Shown here: in pieces, positions 31,762-40,682 of the stretch
How the letters are laid out: each line of letters opens with the position of its first letter
How positions within the stretch are numbered: the stretch's first letter is position 1
Source: Candidatus Anaerotignum merdipullorum
GTDB taxonomy: Bacteria > Bacillota > Clostridia > Lachnospirales > Anaerotignaceae
Direction: 5' to 3'
NCBI GenBank assembly: GCA_019115165.1
Contig: DXEB01000005.1
Span: forward strand, 1-43,755
DNA: 43,755 nucleotides
Made by a program: the position numbers and the translations under genes
The notes under the pieces: model-generated
What the model was told of the DNA's origin: nothing
Database searches by the model: none
Seen by the model: the letters and a program-made list of their open reading frames with translations, nothing else

Positions 31762-31789
31762 TTGCATTTCACAGCAAAAGGGGTATAAT
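31762..31789 (+). promoter_or_regulatory. Promoter of the polyamine regulator/transport operon
   Basis: TTGCAT (31762-31767), 16-base spacer, perfect TATAAT (31784-31789), 62 bases before the regulator's start codon. Confidence 0.65.
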
Positions 31790-31850
31790 GATTGAGGTTT
31801 CGTAAAAATAATCAGAAAGTTTAGCATTGCTACACAGCGAGGTGTTGTTT

Positions 31851-32384
31851 ATGGATATCGGCCATAAAATCAAACAGTTACGAATTCAAAAAGGACTGAC
31901 GCTGGAAGAATTGGCCAGCCGCAGCGAGCTGACAAAAGGATTTTTATCCCAGTTGGAACGCAACCTGACCTCTCCCTCTATCGCTACACTCAATGATATC
32001 GTAGAGGCTTTGGGCAGCAGTCTTTCCGATTTTTTCAAAGAAGAAAAAGAAGAAAAAATCGTATTTCGCAAGAAAGACTTTTTTGTAGATGTTCGAGACA
32101 CTTATACCGTACATTGGATTGTCCCCAACACACAGAAAAACGAAATGGAACCTATCCTGCTGGAATTGCCTCAGGGCGGTACCTCCTTTGTAATGGATCC
32201 TCATAGTGGCGAGGAATTCGGCTATGTGGCAGAAGGCTGCGTCACACTGATCTCAGACAAGGAGTCTCATGTGGTACACAAAGGAGAAACCTTTTATCTT
32301 TCCGGCAAAAACAGCCATTACTTAAAAAACGAGAAAAAAACAACAGCAAAAGTTATTTGGATTTCCACACCGCCGTTGTTTTGA
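31851..32384 (+). CDS. XRE-cupin transcriptional regulator (PuuR-like)
   Basis: A 177-residue two-domain regulator. The N-terminal HTH (about 1-60: IGHKIKQLRIQKGLTLEELASRSELTKGFLSQLERNLTSPSIATL) is joined to a cupin domain (about 105-175: PHSGEEFGYVAEGCVTLI, HKGETFYLSGKNSHYL) that binds a small ligand. This architecture is that of PuuR-type regulators, and the gene heads the potABCD cluster, so polyamine-responsive control of transport is likely. GAGGTG lies upstream of the ATG at 31851. The gap to potA is 61 bases without a terminator, so they are probably co-transcribed. Confidence 0.9.
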   Translation: MDIGHKIKQLRIQKGLTLEELASRSELTKGFLSQLERNLTSPSIATLNDIVEALGSSLSDFFKEEKEEKIVFRKKDFFVDVRDTYTVHWIVPNTQKNEMEPILLELPQGGTSFVMDPHSGEEFGYVAEGCVTLISDKESHVVHKGETFYLSGKNSHYLKNEKKTTAKVIWISTPPLF

Positions 32385-32445
32385 AAATCAGAAACACCTA
32401 TTACTGGTTTGAAAAAATGAGATTTGGAAAGGAGACAGCTGACCG

Positions 32446-34017
32446 ATGGCGAAAAAACTCATACAGTTCAAAAATATCGTCAAAGAATTTGATGGCAAGC
32501 TGGTATTAAAAGGGGTAAACCTGGATATCTACGAAAACGAATTCGTGACGCTGCTGGGTCCCAGCGGTTGTGGAAAAACCACTTTGCTGCGAATTTTGGG
32601 CGGATTTTTGACCCAAAATGAAGGGCAGGTACTCTTTGACGGGCAGGAGATCAGTAAAGTCCCTCCTTATAAAAGAGAAATCAACACCGTATTTCAAAAG
32701 TACGCGCTCTTCCCGCACATGAATGTATACAATAATATTGCCTTTGGACTGAAAATCAAAAAAGAACCCAAAGACATCATTGAACAGAAGGTGAAACGGA
32801 TGCTCAAGCTGGTAAATCTGGAAGATTTCGCGGATAAAAATGTCACAGAAATGTCCGGTGGTCAGCAGCAGCGTGTTGCCATCGCGCGCGCCCTCGTCAA
32901 TGAACCCAGTGTATTATTATTGGATGAGCCGCTGGGCGCACTGGACTTAAAGCTGCGTCAGGAAATGCAGCATGAATTAAAACGGATCCAGCAGGAGGTT
33001 GGTATCACCTTTATCTTTGTCACCCACGATCAGGAAGAGGCACTGACGATGTCTGATAAAATCGTGGTCATGAAAGACGGAGAAATTCAGCAAATTGGTA
33101 CCCCTACCGACATTTATAATGAACCGGTCAATGAGTTTGTAGCAAACTTCATTGGAGAGAGCAATATCATCGAAGGCGTAATGCCCGCAGATTACAAAGT
33201 GACATTCGAAGGCAGAACCTTTGACTGTGTAGACGAAGGGTTTGCACCGAATGAAGCCGTAGATGTGGTCATCCGTCCGGAGGATCTGGACATTGTTCCC
33301 AGAGAACAGGGCAAGCTAAAAGGGGTAGTCAAGTCTGTACTGTTCAAGGGTGTGCATTATGAAACCATGGTAGAGACTAAAATCGGTACTGCAATTACTG
33401 TAAAAATGCAGGTATCCGACGATCGCCCCGTATATAACGAAGCGGCGAACGAAAAAATGTCTGCCAATGATTTTTATTTGGATGTAGATGACGTGGACGA
33501 ATTGGACGACGCCATCATTGTTGCCCGTGCAGACGCACAGGCGTGGAACCCGGACGAAGACGAATTGATTTCCATCAAAGAAGTGCAATATACCATTGAA
33601 AAGAAAAACGGTTCCTATCCCGTTACGTTCTCTACCGCGGCAGGAACTTCCGTCACTGTCAATATGATCGTCAAGGATGAAAACCGCGTGACCAGCAAAG
33701 AAAATGAAGAAGAAATCTTTGCGGTAAACTTCTTCAAAAAAGCCGATGAGATTCAGGAATCTATTGCATTGGAAACCGATTTGAAAACCTGGGCAAATGC
33801 CAGCGCATGGAGTCTGGAGGACGAATCCCCAGTCGAAATTACCGATGTCAAATACGATTTTGATCCGGAAACCATCACTCCGGGTATTTATGACGTCACC
33901 TTTGCCACCAGAGGATATGAATATAAAGTGGATACTACAGACAAACATGAAGTTGGCGAAGAGGTTGGTCTGATCTTCCAGCCGGAAGATATCCACATCA
34001 TGTCCCGTCAGCGATAA
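32446..34017 (+). CDS. potA: Spermidine/putrescine ABC transporter ATPase with extended C-terminal domain
   Basis: A 523-residue ATPase that powers polyamine import; usual PotA length is about 350-385. The NBD is standard: Walker [10 protein letters not shown] (38-46), Q-loop FQKYALFPH, signature MSGGQQQR (136-143), Walker B VLLLDEP, H-loop His194. The TOBE-type domain starts near 272 ([13 protein letters not shown]) and resumes at 507 ([13 protein letters not shown]). Between them, residues about 336-500 hold two tandem modules of about 70 residues with a shared pattern (A-x-A-W, D-E, I-x-x-V-x-Y, G-x-Y-x-V-T-F-x-T), like bacterial Ig-like repeats. The reading frame is intact. GGAAAGGAG precedes the ATG. 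Confidence 0.93.
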   Translation: MAKKLIQFKNIVKEFDGKLVLKGVNLDIYENEFVTLLGPSGCGKTTLLRILGGFLTQNEGQVLFDGQEISKVPPYKREINTVFQKYALFPHMNVYNNIAFGLKIKKEPKDIIEQKVKRMLKLVNLEDFADKNVTEMSGGQQQRVAIARALVNEPSVLLLDEPLGALDLKLRQEMQHELKRIQQEVGITFIFVTHDQEEALTMSDKIVVMKDGEIQQIGTPTDIYNEPVNEFVANFIGESNIIEGVMPADYKVTFEGRTFDCVDEGFAPNEAVDVVIRPEDLDIVPREQGKLKGVVKSVLFKGVHYETMVETKIGTAITVKMQVSDDRPVYNEAANEKMSANDFYLDVDDVDELDDAIIVARADAQAWNPDEDELISIKEVQYTIEKKNGSYPVTFSTAAGTSVTVNMIVKDENRVTSKENEEEIFAVNFFKKADEIQESIALETDLKTWANASAWSLEDESPVEITDVKYDFDPETITPGIYDVTFATRGYEYKVDTTDKHEVGEEVGLIFQPEDIHIMSRQR

Positions 34018-34041
34018 CCACAAGGAAGGAGGCACAGATTC

Positions 34042-34881
34042 ATGCGTCAGTTTCGCAGTATGGTATATCCTTACGTCATCTGGATTACCATTATGATTGT
34101 CGTTCCCATGCTGATGATCCTGCTGTATGCATTTACCACAGCCGGCAACGAAGTCACAACCATCCGATTCACCTTGGACAACTTTATTCGCTTTTTCAAC
34201 GACGCTGTTTTTCTGGATGTGCTCAAGCGTTCTTTGGTCATTGCTGTTGCCACGACCGTTCTTTGCGTACTGCTGGGCTATCCCATTGCTTATGTCATTG
34301 CAAGCGGACCGGAAAAAAGCAAAATGTTTTGGATTTTAATGATTACACTGCCCACCTGGATCAATATGCTAGTGCGGACTTATGCCTGGGTAGGTATCCT
34401 GCAGGATGACGGTCTGCTCAATCGTCTATTGGGACTGTTCGGATTGGGACCGTTCCCGATGATGTATACCACCTTTGCCGTCGTGCTGGGTATGGTGTAT
34501 AACTTCATCCCATTTATGATCCTGCAGATCCATGCTTCCTTGGCAAAAATGGATAAAAGCCTGCTGGAAGCTGCCAGCGATTTGGGCGCCAACCGTATAC
34601 AGTGTTTTCTGCGGGTAACGCTTCCCTTGAGTCTGCCTGGTGTATTAAGCGGCATTACATTGGTATTTCTGCCTGCCGTATCCAGCTTCTTTATCCCGAA
34701 ACTGCTGGGCGGCGGTCAATACGTGCTGATCGGTAATGTCATCGAAACACAGTTTATGACCAGCGGCGATTGGAACTTTGGCAGCGCCATTTCTTTGATC
34801 ATGGCAGTCATTATCATGATTTCCATGTATTTGACCAGAAAAGTAGATACAGATCCCGCAGCAAACGGAAGGAGCGAGTAA
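34042..34881 (+). CDS. potB: Spermidine/putrescine ABC transporter permease PotB
   Basis: A 279-residue inner-membrane permease with six membrane helices of the binding-protein-dependent transport type. An N-terminal helix (YVIWITIMIVVPMLMILLYAF) precedes the permease core; the EAA loop that contacts PotA is EAASDLGANRIQCFLRVTLPLSLPG near residue 175. A helix with FLPAVSSFFIPKLLGGGQY follows. It pairs with PotC to form the channel. AGGAAGGAGG lies upstream, 25 bases after potA. The stop is three bases before potC, showing tight coupling. Confidence 0.93.
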   Translation: MRQFRSMVYPYVIWITIMIVVPMLMILLYAFTTAGNEVTTIRFTLDNFIRFFNDAVFLDVLKRSLVIAVATTVLCVLLGYPIAYVIASGPEKSKMFWILMITLPTWINMLVRTYAWVGILQDDGLLNRLLGLFGLGPFPMMYTTFAVVLGMVYNFIPFMILQIHASLAKMDKSLLEAASDLGANRIQCFLRVTLPLSLPGVLSGITLVFLPAVSSFFIPKLLGGGQYVLIGNVIETQFMTSGDWNFGSAISLIMAVIIMISMYLTRKVDTDPAANGRSE

Positions 34882-34884
34882 CCC

Positions 34885-35685
34885 ATGGAAAAACAAAAAC
34901 ATCGGATTGGTTCCAAAATCATTATGGGGATCACGGCTTTGTTTTTCTATTTGCCCATCCTCTATATCATCGTCTTTTCATTCAACGACTCCCGTTCCCT
35001 GACCCGCTTCAGCGGTTTTTCCCTGCGTTGGTATGAAAAGATGTTTTCCGACAGCTCCATGATGGAAGCAGTGTTTTATACCATTGTCATTGCCGTGCTT
35101 GCTACGATTATCTCCACCATTGTCGGCACACTGGCTGCCATCGGGCTGTCCCGATCTCGGCGCATTCTGCGCAGCGCGGTAGAGCAGGTCAACAATCTGC
35201 CTATCATGAATCCGGAAATCGTAACCGCAATCGGAATGCTGATGTTCTTCAGCGCTCTGGGTGTCAGCAAAGGCTTTCTGACACTGCTGCTGGCGCACAT
35301 CATGTTCTGTACGCCCTATGTTATATTATCCGTTTCGCCGAAGCTGCGGTCCTTGGACCCAAACTTGGCGGATGCGGCGCTGGACTTAGGCGCCACTCCT
35401 GCACAGGCACTGACGAAAGTCATTGTCCCGCAGATTATGCCGGGGATTGTTTCCGGTGCATTGATTGCTTTCACCATGAGCTTTGACGATTTCATCATTT
35501 CCTATTTCGTCACCGGCAATGGTGTCAACAATATTTCTATCTTGGTTTATACCATGAGCAAACGGGTCAATCCCTCCATCAACGCATTGTCTACATTGGT
35601 CATCGCGCTGATTACGGTGGTATTGATCATTGTCAACGTCATACCCATCATCAGAGAAAAAACAAAAAGGAGAGAACAAGTATGA
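34885..35685 (+). CDS. potC: Spermidine/putrescine ABC transporter permease PotC
   Basis: A 266-residue permease with six membrane helices, partner of PotB. It starts with KIIMGITALFFYLPILYIIVFSFNDS, where the FNDS is typical of PotC. The EAA-type loop is DAALDLGATPAQALTKVIVPQIMPG, followed by FTMSFDDFIISYFVTGNG, also a PotC hallmark. GGAAGGAG precedes the ATG. Its stop codon overlaps the potD start (ATGA), so potD is translationally coupled. Confidence 0.93.
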   Translation: MEKQKHRIGSKIIMGITALFFYLPILYIIVFSFNDSRSLTRFSGFSLRWYEKMFSDSSMMEAVFYTIVIAVLATIISTIVGTLAAIGLSRSRRILRSAVEQVNNLPIMNPEIVTAIGMLMFFSALGVSKGFLTLLLAHIMFCTPYVILSVSPKLRSLDPNLADAALDLGATPAQALTKVIVPQIMPGIVSGALIAFTMSFDDFIISYFVTGNGVNNISILVYTMSKRVNPSINALSTLVIALITVVLIIVNVIPIIREKTKRREQV

Positions 35686-36773
35686 AAAAATGGATTGCTA
35701 TGACTCTTGCAAGCGTACTGCTGCTGGCAGGCTGCTCCGGCAGCACCTCCGGCGACGGCCAGAGCGCGGAAAGCGCTGTGGAAAAATACGGTTCCGATAC
35801 CCTGAAGCTCTATAACTGGGGCGAATATATGGGCGAAGACCTGATTTCCAATTTTGAGGAACAGTTCGGCGTAAATGTGATTCTGGAATATTTCGATTCC
35901 AATGAAGCCATGTATACCAAACTGCAAGCGGGGGATTCCTACGATGTGCTGGTGCCGTCCGACTACATGATCGAACGCCTGATTGCAGAAGGTCAGCTGC
36001 AGGAACTGGACCTGTCCCTGATCCCCAATATCTCCAATCTGGCGGAAGGTGTAAAAAACCTGCCTTACGATCCGGACAATACCTACTCTGTTCCTTACTT
36101 CTGGGGCAGTGTTGGAATCGTATACAACCATAATAACGTAGATCCCGCCGTGGTAGAAGAGCAGGGCTATGAAATTCTGCGCAACACAGATTACAAAGGC
36201 AGAATTTATGTCTATGACTCCGAACGCGACTCCTTTATGATGGCGTTCAAAGCGCTGGGCTACTCCATGAATACAGAAAACGAAGCAGAAATCCAAGAAG
36301 CATATCAGTGGCTGCTGGAAATGAACAACACGATGGATCCTGTTTATGTCACAGATGAAGTTATTGACGGCATGATCAACGGCACCAAAGATATCGCTGT
36401 GGTTTACAGCGGCGACGCAACCACCATTTTGGAAGAAAACCCCGATATGAGTTTCTGGATGCCCAGCGAAGGGACAAACTTATGGAGCGATGCTATGGTC
36501 ATTCCTGCCAATGCAGAAAATCCCCTGCTTGCCCATGAATTCATCAATTATGTGCTGACCTACGATGCTTCCATGGACAACTCCACCTATGTCGGCTACG
36601 CTTCCTCCAATCAGGAAGTATTGGATGAACTCAGCGGTGAGGGTGGCTTGTTTGCAGAAAACGAAGCATATCTGCCTCGCTCCGGCTATGATAAAGACGA
36701 AGTGTTTGTAGACAATCAGGTATTGAAACAAACATTGTCCGAACTTTGGATCAAAATAAAAGCAACCAAATAA
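35682..36773 (+). CDS. potD: Spermidine/putrescine-binding lipoprotein PotD
   Basis: A 363-residue extracellular binding protein that captures polyamines and delivers them to PotBC. The signal peptide ends in lipobox LLAGC with lipid-anchor Cys18. The mature part shows LKLYNWGEYMGEDLISNFEEQFGVNV, DVLVPSDYMIERLI, VPYFWGSVGIVYN and VYSGDATTILEENPDMSFWMP, the last giving the acidic and aromatic residues that grip the amines. Full length for the family (about 350). AAAGGAG lies within the end of potC. A small unknown gene follows 21 bases later. Confidence 0.94.
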   Translation: MKKWIAMTLASVLLLAGCSGSTSGDGQSAESAVEKYGSDTLKLYNWGEYMGEDLISNFEEQFGVNVILEYFDSNEAMYTKLQAGDSYDVLVPSDYMIERLIAEGQLQELDLSLIPNISNLAEGVKNLPYDPDNTYSVPYFWGSVGIVYNHNNVDPAVVEEQGYEILRNTDYKGRIYVYDSERDSFMMAFKALGYSMNTENEAEIQEAYQWLLEMNNTMDPVYVTDEVIDGMINGTKDIAVVYSGDATTILEENPDMSFWMPSEGTNLWSDAMVIPANAENPLLAHEFINYVLTYDASMDNSTYVGYASSNQEVLDELSGEGGLFAENEAYLPRSGYDKDEVFVDNQVLKQTLSELWIKIKATK

Positions 36774-36794
36774 AACCTAACCGAGGTGAATGAT

Positions 36795-37187
36795 ATGCTG
36801 CAAGAAACATTGGAATCTCTGCGGCAGCAGGGAACAGAACTGCTGATATGCCTAAACAACAATGCCAAGGCACAGCAGGAATGGCTGGCAGCAGGCGGAA
36901 CAGCAGGGCATCTGCTCTCGCCTCACCAGCTGGAAAGCTGGCTGATGACCGGCGGCGCGGCTTTGCCGAAAGAAATCGCTTTTTCAGGCAGCCTTTCAGA
37001 ATTTGTCTCTTTATTCCCCAAACACAACGCAGAAGAAAGCAAACGCAAAGTAAATGCCTTTCTCGCTGGCGTTGTGGCAGAATATACCAATGATACATGG
37101 GATTTTTATACCTGTAACGTCGTGGTCATGGGTTGCTGTATGGGAGAATATCTCAGCATTGTCAATCGGAAAGAACTACCGCGGTAA
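36795..37187 (+). CDS. Hypothetical protein downstream of potD
   Basis: A 130-residue cytoplasmic protein, not recognised. It is helical at the N-terminus (MLQETLESLRQQGTELLICLNNNAKAQQ trimmed pattern), and it ends in a Cys-rich stretch VVVMGCCMGEYLS. No signal peptide or membrane segment. GAGGTG is six bases before the ATG at 36795, and the gene follows potD by 21 bases with no terminator between, while a terminator closes the unit at 37208. It is therefore the last gene of the polyamine transport operon; whether its role concerns polyamines is unknown. Confidence 0.7.
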   Translation: MLQETLESLRQQGTELLICLNNNAKAQQEWLAAGGTAGHLLSPHQLESWLMTGGAALPKEIAFSGSLSEFVSLFPKHNAEESKRKVNAFLAGVVAEYTNDTWDFYTCNVVVMGCCMGEYLSIVNRKELPR

Positions 37188-37207
37188 CCATCCGTTCCAA
37201 ACATATC

Positions 37208-37252
37208 AGAAGCGTATGACAGACGAATCTCTGTTTTGCGCTTCTTTTTTTT
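37208..37252 (+). terminator. Terminator of the polyamine transport operon
   Basis: AGAAGCG pairs with CGCTTCT, followed by a run of T. Confidence 0.75.
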
Positions 37253-37407
37253 GATCCATCTTTTTTCATGCCTTGGCAGTATTCCATTTTTTCCAGATAT
37301 GGATTGCTTTGCCTCCCTATACACCTTTTTATGCTTTCGAACGATTTGCGTTCTATTTTTCAGCAGAACTGCATATCTTATTTGCAGACCGAAAGGAGGC
37401 ACGGCAT

Positions 37408-38466
37408 GTGGGAAAAAAAGAACACGACCGACGCATTCTGCGCCGTAACTTATTTGGCGTATTGGTATTTGTATTGGCATTGCCGGTGCTTTGGCCCATG
37501 GGCGGCGCAAAGCTCGCTCTGAAAGAAATTTTGCCCGGACAAGTATCCGCAGCAGAAATCCCAGAAAGCACCGCCGCAAACAGCAGTCATCTACTGCAAA
37601 ATACGCAAAAGCAAGTGCTGGGACCGGATGATATCCAATTTGAAACCGAACAAAGCAGTATTCCTGCTGCCGCTCTTCCGCGGGAAGAGGTAGAACGTAT
37701 GCAGGATTTTGATTATTTGAAACGACATTTTTATATTGTGGATGCCAGAACCATGCTGCTGCCCGAAGATATTGATGTCAATGCGGCATTAGAACAGGAT
37801 TTTACCATTGATACCGACACCGATGGTCCACAGGTTCTGATTTTTCATACACATGCTTCCGAAGCCTTTGCAGACAGTGATATGACAAAAGGACGAGAAG
37901 AAGGGATCTGGGGTGTTGGTGAATACTTGAAAGAACTTTTGGAAGAACGCTATGGCATAGAAGTCCTCCATGACACCGGTGTTTATGATGTCGTAGACGG
38001 CAAAGGACAAATCACTGGCGCTTATGAACGCATGGAGCCACCCATTCGGGAAATCCTAGAACAATATCCCTCCATACAGGTTTGCATCGACATGCATCGA
38101 GACGGTGTTGCCGAAAGCACGCGATTGGTCACCAATATCAACGGCAAAGACTGTGCACAAATCATGTTTTTTAATGGTTTATGCCGTTTGAATCAAAATG
38201 GTCAGGCTGTACCAACACCAGGGCTGGAAAATCCCTATGTGTCTGATAATCTTGCATTCAGCCTGCAAATGCAGACAGAATCCATGGCACGGTTTGAAAA
38301 TTTCACTCGCCGGATTTATTTGAATGCCTATCGCTTCAGCCTGCATATGCTGCCCCGTTCTACCCTCATCGAGGTAGGCGCACAGACCAACACCAAAGAA
38401 GAAGCACGGAATGCAATGGAACCATTGGCAGAAATTCTCGCTGCCGTTTTGCTGGGCGAAGCATAA
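37408..38466 (+). CDS. spoIIP: Stage II sporulation protein P
   Basis: A 352-residue SpoIIP-family protein, the amidase/endopeptidase that with SpoIID and SpoIIM thins septal peptidoglycan during engulfment of the forespore. The N-terminus is basic, then one membrane helix (about 18-36, NLFGVLVFVLALPVLWPMG). The extracellular catalytic domain shows QVLIFHTHASEAF (zinc His), IDMHRDGV, and LIEVGAQTNTKEEA. The start is GTG at 37408 because AAAGGAGG lies eight bases upstream; an in-frame ATG at 37273 lies inside a region without coding character. It is the main evidence that the organism forms spores. Confidence 0.92.
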   Translation: MGKKEHDRRILRRNLFGVLVFVLALPVLWPMGGAKLALKEILPGQVSAAEIPESTAANSSHLLQNTQKQVLGPDDIQFETEQSSIPAAALPREEVERMQDFDYLKRHFYIVDARTMLLPEDIDVNAALEQDFTIDTDTDGPQVLIFHTHASEAFADSDMTKGREEGIWGVGEYLKELLEERYGIEVLHDTGVYDVVDGKGQITGAYERMEPPIREILEQYPSIQVCIDMHRDGVAESTRLVTNINGKDCAQIMFFNGLCRLNQNGQAVPTPGLENPYVSDNLAFSLQMQTESMARFENFTRRIYLNAYRFSLHMLPRSTLIEVGAQTNTKEEARNAMEPLAEILAAVLLGEA

Positions 38467-38494
38467 AATTTCATTCCCGATACATACTAATGCC

Positions 38495-38956
38495 ATGAAC
38501 AAACGATTTTTTCTTTATGGCATTTGCGGATGGACGCTGGAAATCTGCTGGACCGGTTTTTGTTCTTTTCTTGCGGGAGATCTCTCCTTAACCGCAAAAA
38601 CATATCTCTGGATGTTTCCGATTTATGGTCTTGCGGTACTGGCAGAACCCGCTTTTTTATGGATGCACCATCATCCTATCTGGCTGCGGGTGCTGATATA
38701 CCCCATTTGCATTTTCGCAGTGGAATATGTCACCGGTTGGCTTTTGCTCACCTTTATCGGTGTCTGCCCATGGGATTACAGCGGTCAGCCCACTTCCATT
38801 CATGGACTGATCCGCCTGGATTATACGCCCTTATGGATGTTGATGGGTTTCATTCTGGAAACTGTCTGCGTTACCATACGCGGCATGCAAACCGAATCGC
38901 CTGCTGCCGGTCTGCCGGTTGCACTGCATGTACGGCAAAAATCAAATAGAAAATAA
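38495..38956 (+). CDS. CmpB-type putative ABC transporter permease (PF06541)
   Basis: A 153-residue membrane protein with four helices. It matches the PF06541 family by FFLYGICGWTLEICWTGF, KTYLWMFPIYGLAVLAEP, FAVEYVTGWLLLTFIGVCPWDYS and HGLIRLDYTPLWMLMGFILE. Members are common in Clostridia and are annotated as possible ABC permeases, but their function is not established. It starts 29 bases after spoIIP without a clear ribosome binding site, so it may be coupled to it. A strong terminator follows. Confidence 0.85.
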   Translation: MNKRFFLYGICGWTLEICWTGFCSFLAGDLSLTAKTYLWMFPIYGLAVLAEPAFLWMHHHPIWLRVLIYPICIFAVEYVTGWLLLTFIGVCPWDYSGQPTSIHGLIRLDYTPLWMLMGFILETVCVTIRGMQTESPAAGLPVALHVRQKSNRK

Positions 38957-38984
38957 CAAACGCAAAAAGCAATTTCCCTCCACG

Positions 38985-39024
38985 CAAAAACAGAGCGTTT
39001 CTTTTTCGAAACGCTCTGTTTTTA
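38985..39024. terminator. Bidirectional terminator after the CmpB-like gene
   Basis: CAGAGCGTTTC-TTTTTC-GAAACGCTCTG, with A5 before and T5 after. It separates two convergent units. Confidence 0.9.
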
Positions 39025-39136
39025 TGAAAAACTCCTTTTTCTCTCCCAACCACCGAAACATCCATCTGCATCTGCACAAGATTTCTTGATCGCACGGCAA
39101 AGCCGCTTTCTATATGATCCTATTTCCTGCCATCCC

Positions 39137-40675
39137 TCAAAACAACAGATCCAACTCCGTTTTTGCCTGTTCAATGTCCTCCAGTATGGATTTCTGTTTT
39201 TCTTCAAACAACAGTTCCTTGTTATACCGGTAATAGGGTTCGCTACCGTTTTCACTGATAAACTTCACACTGTAATAATTCGCCGTCAGCTCCGTCAGGA
39301 AAATCACCATTTCCTGTCCCGTGCCAAAGGTTTCTTCCAAAAAAGCAAATGCGTGATCTAATGCCTGTGCCGCATGTGCAATGGTATGCTCCCGCTCTGC
39401 CACAACTTCGGCAAATTGTGTCTTCACCCATGCAAAGACTGTCTCCTTCTCCCGCAGCCCCTCTTTTCTAGCGCCAGCGCCATATGCCTCCAAGCGCTGC
39501 AGCGCGGCAACATATGCCTGTCCCTGCTGCTTATCCAACAGATTCGCTTTTCTCTCCCGCTCATAGCCCGCCTGCTGTTCTTCCAAAACGCTGTCCCAAA
39601 GGGTTTCCCACGGCGTTTGTACGCAATACGGGCTGTCAAAGCGCTCTTTGATCTCTTTCAGGAAGCCATGCAGCCGTACCGTCCGCAAATCCGCTGCGTC
39701 TGCCGCCATAAAATCCTGTGTTAAGCGGCTGAGCATCAGCCCCATCACACTCAACCGTTCATCAAATGGCGCTTCCTGCAGTTTTTCGACCGTGTTTTTA
39801 CTGTATTGACCAGCTAAAATATCTGCAATCCGGTAATCCGTTCGATATTTTTCATATAAATCCAGATAATTAGCAAAATCCTTCGCAATTTTGCGATGCT
39901 GTAAATATTGATAAACCAGCCCTTCCTCCGCAGGAATACCCAGCGCTTCATAGACCTGCAGGATATTAGACAAATCTTCCCAACCGCGGGCAGTAGCAAA
40001 GCGCTTTCCGTCCACCGTCGTTTCCATCGCATAGAAATGATTCTTTTTGATTTCCAGATAAGATAACACCGCCCCATGGATTCCTTGTTTCCATGCATAT
40101 TCTTTCCATACGGCAAAATCCGGCTCCACATCGATTTTCTTTACACGATCCAGCGTTACTACATCAAACTCCCGCACACTTTTGTTATATTCCGGCGGAT
40201 TCCCTGCTGCAACAATCACCCAGCCTTCCGGCACCTTATGAGAACCGAAGGTCTTTGCCTGCAGAAACTGCAGCATCGCAGGCGCCAGCGTTTCCGATAC
40301 GCAGTTGATCTCATCCAGAAACAGAATCCCCTCCCGAAGCCCCGTTTCTTCCATTTTGTCATATACGGCAGCAATAATTTCACTCATCGTATATTCTGTG
40401 ACCGCATACGTTTTCCCGCCATATTGCTTCTGGCTGATAAAGGGCAGCCCAATGGCGCTCTGTCTGGTATGATGCGTAATACTGTATGCCACCAGCCCTA
40501 CGCCGCATTCTCTCGCCACCTGCTCCATCACGGCCGTTTTGCCAATCCCCGGCGCTCCCATCAGCAGCAGCGGGCGCTGACGCGTCATGGGGATGCAATA
40601 CTGCCCATATTCGTCCTTTGCCAGATAGGCGGCAATGGCGTGTTTGATTTCTTCTTTCGCTTGTTTGATATTCAT
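39137..40675 (-). CDS. MoxR-type AAA+ ATPase (third gene of LRR-VWA-AAA operon)
   Basis: A 512-residue ATPase. The N-terminal AAA+ domain (about 30-260) has Walker A GAPGIGKTAV (about 40), Walker B GILFLDEIN (about 117), sensor 1 WVIVAAGNPPEYNKS (about 150) and an arginine-rich region RFATARGWEDLSNIL. The remaining 250 residues are helical (DFMAADAADLRTVRL; AQALDHAFAFLEETFG) and match no known domain. MoxR ATPases act as chaperones for protein maturation or complex remodelling, usually with a VWA protein, here the gene directly upstream (7-base gap). The substrate is unknown. Confidence 0.88.
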   Translation of the reverse strand: MNIKQAKEEIKHAIAAYLAKDEYGQYCIPMTRQRPLLLMGAPGIGKTAVMEQVARECGVGLVAYSITHHTRQSAIGLPFISQKQYGGKTYAVTEYTMSEIIAAVYDKMEETGLREGILFLDEINCVSETLAPAMLQFLQAKTFGSHKVPEGWVIVAAGNPPEYNKSVREFDVVTLDRVKKIDVEPDFAVWKEYAWKQGIHGAVLSYLEIKKNHFYAMETTVDGKRFATARGWEDLSNILQVYEALGIPAEEGLVYQYLQHRKIAKDFANYLDLYEKYRTDYRIADILAGQYSKNTVEKLQEAPFDERLSVMGLMLSRLTQDFMAADAADLRTVRLHGFLKEIKERFDSPYCVQTPWETLWDSVLEEQQAGYERERKANLLDKQQGQAYVAALQRLEAYGAGARKEGLREKETVFAWVKTQFAEVVAEREHTIAHAAQALDHAFAFLEETFGTGQEMVIFLTELTANYYSVKFISENGSEPYYRYNKELLFEEKQKSILEDIEQAKTELDLLF

Positions 40676-40682
40676 CGCCTGT

